A model generated the notes under the pieces. That model did no database searches and was not told the origin of the DNA. It worked only from the letters and a program-made list of their open reading frames with translations. A stretch of DNA of 41,055 bases, from contig CANQXJ010000016.1 in NCBI GenBank assembly GCA_947627795.1, forward strand, positions 1 to 41,055, given 5' to 3'. The translations under genes were made by a program, and so were the position numbers. Source of the DNA: an uncultured Clostridia bacterium. Lineage in GTDB: Bacteria; Bacillota; Clostridia; UBA1381. Below, piece after piece: positions 33,754-41,025 of this stretch (within the stretch, counting starts at the first letter, position 1; each line of letters begins with the position of its first letter).

Positions 33754-34471
33754 TCTTATATCCTCTCGGTGTCACCATTTTCCCGTCTATCACCCGCGTT
33801 TCGGAATTTCCGACAAACACGGTCGTCAGCATATCCGCCTCAAATTCTCTGAGCTCCGCAAGGCTCATGAGCTTGTATTCCTCGCCGGCGCGTCCGATAT
33901 TTCTCGCGATACCGCAGACCGTTTCGGGAGCGCGGTATTTCAGGATTATATCGCAAGCTTTTTTAAGATAATCGCGGCGCTTCCTGCTCGCGGGATTGTA
34001 TATACAAATCACGAAATCCCCCTCCGCCGCGAGACGGAGCCGTTTTTCGATAAGCTCCATAGGCGTGAGCAGATCGCTCAGACTAACAGCCGCGAAATCA
34101 TGCGAAAGCGGCGCCCCGAGCAAAGCCGCGCCGCTCGATGCCGCCGTAATTCCGGGAATTACGCAAACCTCAACGCCCGTGCCTTCCGTCATTTCATAAA
34201 CGAGCGAAGCCATACCGTAAATACCGCTGTCGCCGCTCGACACGACCGCGACAATTCTGCCCTCCTCCGCAAGCTCCACAGCCGCGCGGACGCGGTCGAT
34301 CTCGCGTCTCATCGGCGTTTCGATAAATTCCTTATCGGGAAAATATCCTTTCAAAATATCAATATACGTCGTATATCCGACGATTATGTCACATTCCTCG
34401 ATCCGTTTTTTCGCCTCGGCGCTCATGCCGTCCGCATTTCCCGCGCCGAAGCCGACCACATAAATTTTCAT
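33746..34471 (-). CDS. cbiH: Cobalt-factor III C17-methyltransferase
   Basis: Methylates C17 and drives ring contraction. It is a tetrapyrrole methylase with IYVVGFGAGNADGMSAEA (2-19), DIIVGYTTYIDIL, VVSSGDSGIYGMA and VIPGITAASSGAALLGAPLSHDF-type sequence around the active site. The 241-residue length is typical. No copy of the 12-base motif is present. Its stop overlaps the cbiJ start and its ATG overlaps the cbiG stop. Confidence 0.95.
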   Translation of the reverse strand: MKIYVVGFGAGNADGMSAEAKKRIEECDIIVGYTTYIDILKGYFPDKEFIETPMRREIDRVRAAVELAEEGRIVAVVSSGDSGIYGMASLVYEMTEGTGVEVCVIPGITAASSGAALLGAPLSHDFAAVSLSDLLTPMELIEKRLRLAAEGDFVICIYNPASRKRRDYLKKACDIILKYRAPETVCGIARNIGRAGEEYKLMSLAELREFEADMLTTVFVGNSETRVIDGKMVTPRGYKNV

Positions 34472-35508
34472 AGCTTTCCCTTGCTCAAATCAAGCTCGTA
34501 TTCCTTTGCCGCCGCCGCGACAGTCACGCCGTTTATTATTTGTTTGCGAAAAATCAGCTGCCCGCCCGACGCGTGCACCGCGCTGCGCTCGCACACATTA
34601 TCAACTCCGGTCACAGCCTCCACAAACTCCGACGCCGAAAAATCCCCCGGCACAGCCGCCAGCGCTCCCGCCGTAAAAAATTCAGCCTTCATGTTATGCA
34701 AATCGCAGAAAACCGTTATCGCGGGCTCCTCGCGCTTCAAATCGATCGTCGCGATACTTTCCACCGCGTCAAACGGCACACCGCGCTCAGCGAGGACCCC
34801 CTTTACGGAGCTTTCAAACGCTCTTATATCAATGTCCTTGCGGCAGCCTATGCCTATCACGATATTTTTCGGCACGAGATTAAGCGTTTCCTCAAACGGC
34901 TTGTCGTTCGAGCTGTACGACACGCATATCCCGAGCGGAGTTTTAGTGTCCCCAATCAGTTCCTCCGGCAGCTCCCCGTGCGGAATATCGGAATAAAACC
35001 CGATTTTCTCGCCGCGCAGTATCGCCGAAGAAATCAATTTTGCCGTTTTAAGACTGCATATATGCAGGTCGTTGTGCGCCGCAAACATATCGACCGCGAA
35101 TTTTCCGTTTATGTCGGTCGCCGTAGTGATTACGGGAACCGCGCCCAATTCGTCGGCGATTTCCTCAGCCAGCTCGTTCGCGCCGCCCAAATGCCCCGAC
35201 AAAATCGGTATGCAGAACCGATGCTTTTCGTCAACGACAACAATCGCGGGATCGGTGTCCTTGCGCTTAACAAACGGCGCGACGGCGCGCACCGCTATGC
35301 CGCACGCTCCGACGAACACCAGCGCGCCGCAGGCTTTAAAAAGCAGCTCCGCGGCTTCGGCGAGATTGTCAAATTTTGTAAGCCTCTCATTCGCGACCGA
35401 TTTATACGCGTACCCCTCGCAGGAGTATCCCGATTTTTCCAGAATTTCCGTTATTTTAACGGCTGTTTCGCCGCCCTTTTCCGTAAACGCAAGCACCGCC
35501 GTTTTCAT
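34468..35508 (-). CDS. cbiG: Cobalt-precorrin-5A hydrolase
   Basis: Opens the delta-lactone and releases acetaldehyde; specific to the anaerobic route. The N-terminal domain, central GHLGGANELAEEIA (about 104-117), ITTATDINGKFAVD, and C-terminal VIGIGCRKD and TIDLKREEPAI match CbiG. The 346-residue length is normal. A motif copy at 34942-34953 encodes GDTK in a linker (LIGDTKTPLGIC) between domains. Confidence 0.94.
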   Translation of the reverse strand: MKTAVLAFTEKGGETAVKITEILEKSGYSCEGYAYKSVANERLTKFDNLAEAAELLFKACGALVFVGACGIAVRAVAPFVKRKDTDPAIVVVDEKHRFCIPILSGHLGGANELAEEIADELGAVPVITTATDINGKFAVDMFAAHNDLHICSLKTAKLISSAILRGEKIGFYSDIPHGELPEELIGDTKTPLGICVSYSSNDKPFEETLNLVPKNIVIGIGCRKDIDIRAFESSVKGVLAERGVPFDAVESIATIDLKREEPAITVFCDLHNMKAEFFTAGALAAVPGDFSASEFVEAVTGVDNVCERSAVHASGGQLIFRKQIINGVTVAAAAKEYELDLSKGKL

Positions 35509-36263
35509 TGACCGTCCTCCTTCGCCTTTCTGAATCCCGTTTCAAAACGAGCGTCGTAGAGCCTCGACAGCTCATATTTATCTCCCAAAAAACCGCCCAC
35601 CGTAATAAGCGCGGTTTTTGTTATATTATTCTCCCTCGCAAGCTTCGGCAACTGTTTTAGTGTCCCTTTTAAAATTTTTTCATCGTCCCAAGTAGCCTTA
35701 TAAACGATCGCCGCCGGAGTATTTTCGTCATAGCCGCCCTCAATCAGCCTTTGCGTAAGCTCCTCTGTCATTCCCGCGCTCAAAAACACGACCATAGCCG
35801 CGCCATGCGCCGCAAGAGACGCTATATCCTCCTTTTCCGGCACAGGAGTGCGCCCCGCCATGCGCGTGATTATGACCGTCTGCGACACGCCCGGCAGAGT
35901 ATATTCCGCCTTAAGAGCCGCCGCCGCGCCAAACATCGAGCTTACCCCGGGGCATACCTCATATTCTATTCCCAAAGCGTCCAATCTGTTCATCTGCTCG
36001 CGCACCGCGCCGAATATACTCGGATCACCCGTATGCAGCCGAGCTATAGTTTTAGTGTCCCCCTCGCGCATAACGTTTATTATCTCATCGAGCGTCATTT
36101 CCGCGCTGTTATAAATTCGCGCGTCGGATTTAGCGTATTTCAAAAGCTCCGGATTCACAAGCGAGCCGGCGTATATTATTATATCGGCTTTTTCGAGTAT
36201 CTTCGCGCCGCGCACAGTGATCAAATCAACCGCGCCGCAGCCCGCTCCGACAAAATATACCAT
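35505..36263 (-). CDS. cbiF: Cobalt-precorrin-4 C11-methyltransferase
   Basis: Methylates C11. It is a tetrapyrrole methylase with VYFVGAGCGAVDLITVRG (2-19), IIYAGSLVNPELL, ARLHTGDPSIFGAVREQM and CPGVSSMFGAAAAL. The 252-residue length is normal. ATG 36263 is directly preceded by the motif variant GGGGACAGTAAA, which also contains the cbiD stop (TAA at 36267-36265), so one 12-base motif ends one gene and begins the next. Two further copies lie inside (35656-35667 as GTLK; 36051-36062 as GDTK). Confidence 0.96.
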   Translation of the reverse strand: MVYFVGAGCGAVDLITVRGAKILEKADIIIYAGSLVNPELLKYAKSDARIYNSAEMTLDEIINVMREGDTKTIARLHTGDPSIFGAVREQMNRLDALGIEYEVCPGVSSMFGAAAALKAEYTLPGVSQTVIITRMAGRTPVPEKEDIASLAAHGAAMVVFLSAGMTEELTQRLIEGGYDENTPAAIVYKATWDDEKILKGTLKQLPKLARENNITKTALITVGGFLGDKYELSRLYDARFETGFRKAKEDGQ

Positions 36264-36275
36264 TTTACTGTCCCC
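36264..36275 (-). promoter_or_regulatory. 12-base motif joining the cbiD stop and cbiF start
   Basis: GGGGACAGTAAA on the coding strand holds the cbiD TAA and ends exactly at the cbiF ATG. AAGGGG at its 5' end is the only plausible ribosome binding site for cbiF. Confidence 0.65.
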
Positions 36276-37356
36276 TTAATTTTTCAATCATCTTATCCGC
36301 TATATCATTTTTCGCCAAAATACCGTGCTTATCCGAAAACATAATAATTCCCGTTTCCGTCCGCGCGCGCCGCTTCATAGCCGCGTCTATACGCTTCATC
36401 AGTATTTCCGACACAATATATTTAGTGTCCCCAAGAATCGACAGCGCATCGTCCGTCGTAACACATTCCGCGATCCGTTTTAGTGTCCCCAAATCGCAAC
36501 CAGCCTCGAGAGCGCACGATATAAGACATTCAATACGTCCGTCGCCGTATTTCGAGTGCGTGTTCATAACGCCCATACCGAGCTTTACAAGCTTCCCGAT
36601 ATGCCCCGCGAGAAGCGCGCCCGAAAAGCCCAAATCATCCGTAAAATCAAGCGTATCGCCGATAAAATTGCCGCATTTTACCGCGCCGCCAACGCCAAGC
36701 CCCTCCAAAAAGCGCTCGCCGTAATTCCCGGGCGTAACCGCCGCGTATTCCGCGCCGCCCTTTTTGAGCATTTTAAGCTCCAAATAAATCGTGTCTAAAA
36801 TCGCCCTTTCGCTCATCGGCTCGACAATGCCACTCGTGCCGAGAATGGATATACCGCCCTCGATACCAAGCCGCGGATTAAATGTTTTCTTCGCGATTTC
36901 CGCGCCGCCGGGAGCAAAAATTTCAATATCGAACCCGCCCGTATAATCAAGCTCCTCCGCCGCGTCCTTCACGGCTCCGGCAATCATTTTTCGCGGCACG
37001 CTGTTAATAGCCGCCGCTCCTACGGGCTGATCCAGCCCGGGCTTTGTAACGCGCCCGACGCCTTCTCCGCCGTCGATACGTATCCCCTCGGCGGCTTTTC
37101 TCACGCGCGCGAAAATCAGCATCCCGTTCGTCACGTCGGGATCGTCGCCGCTGTCCTTCCTTGCGGCACAGACCGCGTAACCGCCGCCTATCTCCTGCCC
37201 TGTCACATCAAGAACCAACGATTTTCCGGACGGCGTTACCACTCCTATTCTCTCAATTTTCTCTCCGCAAAGACACATCACCGCCGCCGCTTTCGCCGCA
37301 GCGGCAGCGCACGTGCCGGTAGTATAACCCTCGCGGAGCTTCCCTGTTTTTCCCAT
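36265..37356 (-). CDS. cbiD: Cobalt-precorrin-5B C1-methyltransferase
   Basis: Methylates C1 in the anaerobic pathway. The N terminus LREGYTTGTCAAAAAKAA (7-24), GGYAVCAARKDSGDDPDVTNG, NPRLGIEGGISILGTSGIVEP and GHIGKLVKLGMGVMNTHSKYGDGR are family hallmarks. The 363-residue length is normal. It begins 4 bases after the FNT gene. Two motif copies are near the 3' end: 36421-36432 (GDTK) and 36479-36490 (GTLK), the right-most copies in the operon. Confidence 0.96.
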   Translation of the reverse strand: MGKTGKLREGYTTGTCAAAAAKAAAVMCLCGEKIERIGVVTPSGKSLVLDVTGQEIGGGYAVCAARKDSGDDPDVTNGMLIFARVRKAAEGIRIDGGEGVGRVTKPGLDQPVGAAAINSVPRKMIAGAVKDAAEELDYTGGFDIEIFAPGGAEIAKKTFNPRLGIEGGISILGTSGIVEPMSERAILDTIYLELKMLKKGGAEYAAVTPGNYGERFLEGLGVGGAVKCGNFIGDTLDFTDDLGFSGALLAGHIGKLVKLGMGVMNTHSKYGDGRIECLISCALEAGCDLGTLKRIAECVTTDDALSILGDTKYIVSEILMKRIDAAMKRRARTETGIIMFSDKHGILAKNDIADKMIEKLRGQ

Positions 37357-37360
37357 GCCT

Positions 37361-37996
37361 TTACGGATTCAGCGACAGCTTTTTCACGAGCGGTATCGCC
37401 ACGCATCCCACCGCGTTGCCCAACACGACTACAGCAAGATACAGCAAGCCCCGCAAGCCTCCCGCGCAGCCGCTTAAGAAAAAGTATCCCATATCGGCTA
37501 TGCTGTGGTTAAATCCGCACGTTATAAACACAACAATCGGCATAACTATCACAAACAGCGCTCCGGCGTAATTTTTTTCTTCGCGCAGACGCTTGCTTCC
37601 GTCAACAGCTATGTACATAAGCACGCCGCAGAATATCGCAAGAATGAAGGCGCTTAAAATTGAATCCTCAATTTTGCCGGTTATTATATTTGACGCGGAA
37701 GCCGTCCAAGCCTCACCAAAACGCGTAAGACGCAGAATTGTTCCGCCTATCGCCGCTCCCGCGAAATTACCCAGAAGTGTAAGCAGAACCTCCGGTATAT
37801 ACGAGGGGGGATTTGAAACAATATAACCCGCTTTTCCCGTGTAAAGTCCGAATTTAAACGTTATAATCGCAAATAAGCCAAGGCTGAAGAAGAACGGTCC
37901 GAGCGGCGCGGCAGCCGCGATATTCACGGCGCATGACACGCTCAATATAAATCCGGCCAAAATTCCGTCCGCAATAAATGAAATAACTTTTTTCAT
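37361..37996 (-). CDS. Formate/nitrite transporter (FNT) family protein
   Basis: A 211-residue membrane protein with about six hydrophobic segments. The segment FITCGFNHSIADMGYFF resembles the FNT pore signature (GFEHSIANM in FocA), including the conserved histidine, and NPPSYIPEVLLTLLGNFAGAAIGG resembles the second half-helix region. It is shorter than most FNT proteins (about 260-290). ATG 37996 is chosen because AAAGGA precedes it and a promoter lies upstream. It is the first gene of the cobalamin operon, 4 bases before cbiD. The substrate is unknown; a link to cobalamin is only by position. Confidence 0.75.
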   Translation of the reverse strand: MKKVISFIADGILAGFILSVSCAVNIAAAAPLGPFFFSLGLFAIITFKFGLYTGKAGYIVSNPPSYIPEVLLTLLGNFAGAAIGGTILRLTRFGEAWTASASNIITGKIEDSILSAFILAIFCGVLMYIAVDGSKRLREEKNYAGALFVIVMPIVVFITCGFNHSIADMGYFFLSGCAGGLRGLLYLAVVVLGNAVGCVAIPLVKKLSLNP

Positions 37997-38044
37997 AATT
38001 TTTTCCTTTCCCGTAAATATTTCCGAATATGCTATATTAATATA

Positions 38045-38073
38045 ATTATACCATAAATAACCGCCGATTACAA
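38045..38073 (-). promoter_or_regulatory. Promoter of the FNT-cobalamin operon
   Basis: On the minus strand TTGTAA (38073-38068), a 17-base spacer and TATAAT (38050-38045). The leader to the ATG is only about 40 bases, too short for a cobalamin riboswitch. Confidence 0.7.
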
Positions 38074-38116
38074 TAGATTTCTCAACATTAAGCCTCACGA
38101 GAATTTTTGTTTTTTA

Positions 38117-38145
38117 TTGACAATTTCTGTTATATTTGGTATAAT
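38117..38145 (+). promoter_or_regulatory. Consensus promoter of the small helical protein gene
   Basis: TTGACA (38117-38122), a 17-base spacer and TATAAT (38140-38145); a full consensus, 36 bases before the ATG. It is divergent from the cobalamin operon promoter. Confidence 0.85.
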
Positions 38146-38180
38146 TTACTTAATAAAATAAATTTAAGGAGGATACGAAA

Positions 38181-38507
38181 ATGGATTTAAACGCAATCAA
38201 GGAAAAAATCGAGCAGCTTGCCGGCGACGACGCGGCTAAGGAGCAGCTCAAGAAAGACCCGATCCACACAATCGAGAGCACATTCGGAATCGACCTTCCC
38301 GACGAGCAGGTAGCCGAGGTTATCAAGCACCTCAAGGACAAGGTTGGCGAGGGCGACTATCTTGACAAAATCAAGGAAAAGATCACCGATTCGGACGTTC
38401 TCGACAAGCTGAAGGACGAAGCGGAGGAAATTCTCGACAAGGTTGAGGACAGCGGTGTTGTTGATAAAATCAAGGAAGGCATCTCGGGATTGTTCCATAA
38501 GGAATAA
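38181..38507 (+). CDS. Small acidic helical protein of unknown function
   Basis: A 108-residue protein rich in Lys, Asp and Glu with no signal peptide. The first part (1-52) contains LKKDPIHTIESTFGIDLP, then three related helical units (YLDKIKEKITDSD, VLDKLKDEAEEILDKV, VVDKIKEGISGLF; 60-105). A consensus promoter, a strong AAGGAGGA site and its own terminator suggest high expression. The first part is reminiscent of the helical leader regions of Nif11/nitrile-hydratase-like RiPP precursors, but no GG cleavage site or modification genes are nearby, so I make no function call. Confidence 0.8.
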   Translation: MDLNAIKEKIEQLAGDDAAKEQLKKDPIHTIESTFGIDLPDEQVAEVIKHLKDKVGEGDYLDKIKEKITDSDVLDKLKDEAEEILDKVEDSGVVDKIKEGISGLFHKE

Positions 38508-38518
38508 TTTAACGGCTG

Positions 38519-38560
38519 TCACGCGGAGAGCGGCAATTCTGCGCTTTCCGCGTGATTTTG
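38519..38560 (+). terminator. Terminator after the small helical protein gene
   Basis: The stem TCACGCGGA/TCCGCGTGA extends inward with GAGCG/CGCTT pairs, and is followed by TTTTG. Confidence 0.8.
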
Positions 38561-38590
38561 CAAATATCCGGATTTTTGGGCGGTGATTTG

Positions 38591-39271
38591 ATGAACGGAA
38601 TTAAAAAATTTATTTATATTCTCATATGCGCGCTCGCGCTTACTTTCACGCTTTCGGGCTGCGAACAGGCGGTTGACGAGGCACTGGAGGACGCGCTGCA
38701 AGCCGGCATAGACGCTGTGGAGCAAACGGAGAATTCATTCGCTCCCGAAGCCGAAAATGATTCGACACACGCCGTATCCTCGGGCGGAAACACGCAATCG
38801 ACCGCCGCTCCCACGGACGAGGCGGCTCAGGCGGCGCGTTCGGGCAACGGCGGAAAACAGAAAAAAAACTTCAATAAGCATGACGTTTCTGACGAGGCTC
38901 TCGAATACGCGCTCGACACGATCGAGGAGGACGGCGTATACACCACTCCGGCTACGGTCGCGGCTTATATCTATACCTTCAACAAGCTCCCTTCGAACTT
39001 CATCACGAAAAACGAAGCTCAGAAGCTCGGCTGGGTGAGCAGCGAGGGCAATCTGACCGAAGTCGCGCCCGGAAAATCGATTGGAGGCGACCGCTTCGGC
39101 AATTACGAGGGACAGCTCCCCAAGGGAAACTACCGCGAATGTGATGTGAACTACAAAAGCGGGCGGCGCGGCGCGGAACGCATAATCTACAGCAGCGACG
39201 GCGATATTTACTACACTGACGACCACTACGAAACCTTCACGCAGCTGTTCCGGCGAGGTGATTTAAAATGA
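38591..39271 (+). CDS. Barnase-family ribonuclease with lipoprotein signal
   Basis: A secreted or surface-anchored guanyl-specific ribonuclease. ATG 38591 is used because a signal peptide follows (GIKKFIYILICALALTFT) ending in the lipobox LSGC (Cys24). After a Ser/Thr/Gln-rich linker (50-95) comes a barnase domain (about 97-220). Compared with Bacillus barnase all catalytic residues are present: Lys132 (K27), Glu183 (E73), Arg193 (R83), Arg197 (R87), His212 (H102). The 226-residue protein is longer than barnase because of the linker. The barstar gene overlaps its stop (ATGA), which guards the producer. Confidence 0.92.
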   Translation: MNGIKKFIYILICALALTFTLSGCEQAVDEALEDALQAGIDAVEQTENSFAPEAENDSTHAVSSGGNTQSTAAPTDEAAQAARSGNGGKQKKNFNKHDVSDEALEYALDTIEEDGVYTTPATVAAYIYTFNKLPSNFITKNEAQKLGWVSSEGNLTEVAPGKSIGGDRFGNYEGQLPKGNYRECDVNYKSGRRGAERIIYSSDGDIYYTDDHYETFTQLFRRGDLK

Positions 39272-39534
39272 AAAATATAATTATTGACTGCGCCGAAATG
39301 ACGAGCAAAAGCGCGCTGCACGACATACTTGCCGAAAAGCTCGGCGCGCCCGAATACTACGGACGAAATCTCGACGCGCTTTACGACGTGCTCACGGATT
39401 TGAACGATACGCGCATAATATTGGAAAATTCCGAAGCGCTTGAAGAAAACCTCGGCGGCTACGGCGAGCTTGTGATAACGGTAATGCGCGACGCGGCTGA
39501 ACGGAACGACGGTTTGGAAATTGAAATTTTATAA
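39268..39534 (+). CDS. Barstar-family ribonuclease inhibitor
   Basis: A cytoplasmic inhibitor of the barnase encoded just upstream. The 88-residue protein keeps the binding helix PEYYGRNLDALYDVL (28-42) with Asp36 and Asp40, equivalent to barstar Asp35 and Asp39 that contact the barnase active site. It starts 4 bases before the end of the barnase gene. The two form an immunity pair. Confidence 0.94.
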   Translation: MKNIIIDCAEMTSKSALHDILAEKLGAPEYYGRNLDALYDVLTDLNDTRIILENSEALEENLGGYGELVITVMRDAAERNDGLEIEIL

Positions 39535-39536
39535 CA

Positions 39537-39563
39537 GAAAAGCAGGGCGCGCCCTGCTTTTTT
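39537..39563. terminator. Bidirectional terminator between barstar and SLH genes
   Basis: A perfect palindrome AAAAGCAGGGC/GCCCTGCTTTT directly after the barstar stop, with A- and T-tracts on both sides. Confidence 0.9.
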
Positions 39564-39564
39564 G

Positions 39565-41025
39565 TTACAGTCCCAATAATTTTGAAAGAGTGATAATCGA
39601 CTGCTCGACTGTGTATCCGTCCTTCGGATTGAAATTCACTCCGTCGCCCGACATTATTCCGGCTGAACCGAGCGCCGATACGGCGTCCTTCGCCCAATCG
39701 GATATTTCGTTTTCGTCGGCGTATTCGGGCGCGGGGTTTTCGAAGAGCAGCGGCTTATGCGCGTAATCGGCGATTCTGCATAAAATCGCCGCAGCCTCCT
39801 CGCGCGTCAGATAATCGTACGGCGCGAACTCGGTTTCGGTTTTGCCGCTTATGATCCCCGCGGCGCACAGACTTCTTGCCCAGCCGTCGCTCGTGTCGGT
39901 AAATTGATATGAGTAATCAGTGCAAGGCATTCCTATTTCCCAAAGCGCGTAATAAGCCATTTGGCAGAATTGCAGGCGCGTTATGTTTTTCGTGTAGTCA
40001 TATATTCCGCTCATTTGCTGCATATACTCCGTCTCGGCGCTCACGCGGTCTACGGTATCGCGCGCCCAGTCGGATACGATCGGAAGCTCTGCGGCGTTCT
40101 CGAGCGCGCCGCTTATCGGGATGACCGTGTCTCCTACCGTTATGTCCTTTATGTTGGCGACATCCTCGATCGTATTGAACCTCATTCCGAAAAAGTACGC
40201 TCCCCTGTCGTCGCTTCTGCCCGCGTAATTCGAGTTGTAATTGCCTGTGTTTGAGAATATAAGCGTATATTCCGTTCCGTCGTTCATATGGACAACCGGC
40301 TCGGGTACGGCGTTATTTGTTCCGCCTACAACTCTCGCGCCCGCCTCTATCGCGACGTATACCGACATCGGCGATACCTCCACACATTCTATCGTGTACT
40401 TTGAGCCGTCGGGAGCGGTACATACCTTATCGGGCAGAAAAGCCTTGCTTAGATTTGTGTATTCCGATGTCAATTCAAAGCTGAATGTTCCTTCCGCTAT
40501 CATGTGCGTTTCGCAGTAATTATCCTCGTTCGGCGCAACAAGATCCTTAAGCATGAGCTTTATGCTCTGCTGCTTGCTTACAAACCCGTTGCACTGCTCC
40601 GACAAAAGCATTGTCGCTTTGTTGCCATCGGCTTTTAACACATCAATACCGCCCGTGGCGTTGCCCGCGCTGTTCCAGTCAATCGTAATAAAGTCCCATA
40701 TCGCGTTTTCGGGAATGACCGTTCCCTCGGGAGCGGTCACCTCGAACAGTATATAAAGTTGGTGATTGTCCGTGATGGTCTGCTTGATCTCAACGGTAGT
40801 GCCGTTGTTTTCCACACTCGCAAGCGGACGCGTCACGTTTACATCGACAAGCTCCATCTGCTCCTCAGTGGGATCGTTGAAAAGCTTCATCATTTCATCG
40901 TCCCAAGGCTGCACCGCCGCCGCGCTAACCGACGCTGTCACCGCGAACGCGATAAGCGCGCTCATTGCCGCCGTTCCTCTTTTTCTGAGCTTTTCGCTCG
41001 CTATTAGATTTAATCTCTTTTTCAT
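39565..41025 (-). CDS. Secreted S-layer homology (SLH) domain protein
   Basis: A 486-residue surface protein. The N terminus has a long signal peptide (basic KKRLNLIASEKLRKR, then AMSALIAFAVTASVSAAA, cleavage near residue 37). The central part (about 40-310) is beta-rich and resembles the DUF4179/DUF5643-type ectodomains seen in Bacillota (weak call). The C terminus (about 345-486) has two to three SLH repeats, which bind pyruvylated wall polymer: ITRLQFCQMAYYALW, YDYLTREEAAAILCRIADY and DWAKDAVSALGSAGIMSGDG. GGAGG precedes ATG 41025. Confidence 0.85.
   Translation of the reverse strand: MKKRLNLIASEKLRKRGTAAMSALIAFAVTASVSAAAVQPWDDEMMKLFNDPTEEQMELVDVNVTRPLASVENNGTTVEIKQTITDNHQLYILFEVTAPEGTVIPENAIWDFITIDWNSAGNATGGIDVLKADGNKATMLLSEQCNGFVSKQQSIKLMLKDLVAPNEDNYCETHMIAEGTFSFELTSEYTNLSKAFLPDKVCTAPDGSKYTIECVEVSPMSVYVAIEAGARVVGGTNNAVPEPVVHMNDGTEYTLIFSNTGNYNSNYAGRSDDRGAYFFGMRFNTIEDVANIKDITVGDTVIPISGALENAAELPIVSDWARDTVDRVSAETEYMQQMSGIYDYTKNITRLQFCQMAYYALWEIGMPCTDYSYQFTDTSDGWARSLCAAGIISGKTETEFAPYDYLTREEAAAILCRIADYAHKPLLFENPAPEYADENEISDWAKDAVSALGSAGIMSGDGVNFNPKDGYTVEQSIITLSKLLGL

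Larger units (their letters stand above)
23238..36490 (-). repeat. Interspersed 12-base motif TTTAGTGTCCCC across the cobalamin operon
   Basis: Start positions on the plus strand. Exact: 23238, 23472, 24151, 27120, 27272, 28666, 29060, 29078, 30119, 30146, 32546, 34942, 36051, 36421, 36479; exact but inverted: 24084, 25632. Variants: TTTACTGTCCCC at 25661, 26415, 36264; TTTAATGTCCCC at 26388; TTTCCTGTCCCC at 30497; TTTAGTGTCCCT at 31817, 31849, 35656; TTTATGTGTCCCC at 30358 and 31901. None was found before 23238 or after 36490. None is present between 32558 and 34941. Copies occur in several frames and across stops and starts, so the conservation is at nucleotide level. Found by eye; more degenerate copies may exist (for example 25763). 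Confidence 0.9.

Noticed and set aside
33725-34996. A 423-codon plus-strand frame over cbiH and cbiG
   Set aside because: It runs antisense to two clear cobalamin genes, has an Arg/His-rich shadow composition and no recognisable domain. The same holds for 32657-33613, 32974-33852 and 8982-9986.
23238-36490. The recurring GDTK peptide as a protein domain or binding motif
   Set aside because: The underlying 12 bases also occur in other frames, in inverted orientation and across stop and start codons, so the peptide is a consequence of the DNA motif.
23238-36490. CRISPR array
   Set aside because: The repeated unit is 12 bases, spacing is irregular (18 to over 2000 bases), and it sits inside conserved genes; no cas genes are present.
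37997-38180. Cobalamin riboswitch before the cobalamin operon
   Set aside because: Only about 40 bases separate the likely transcription start and the ATG, and no B12-box-like sequence is visible.
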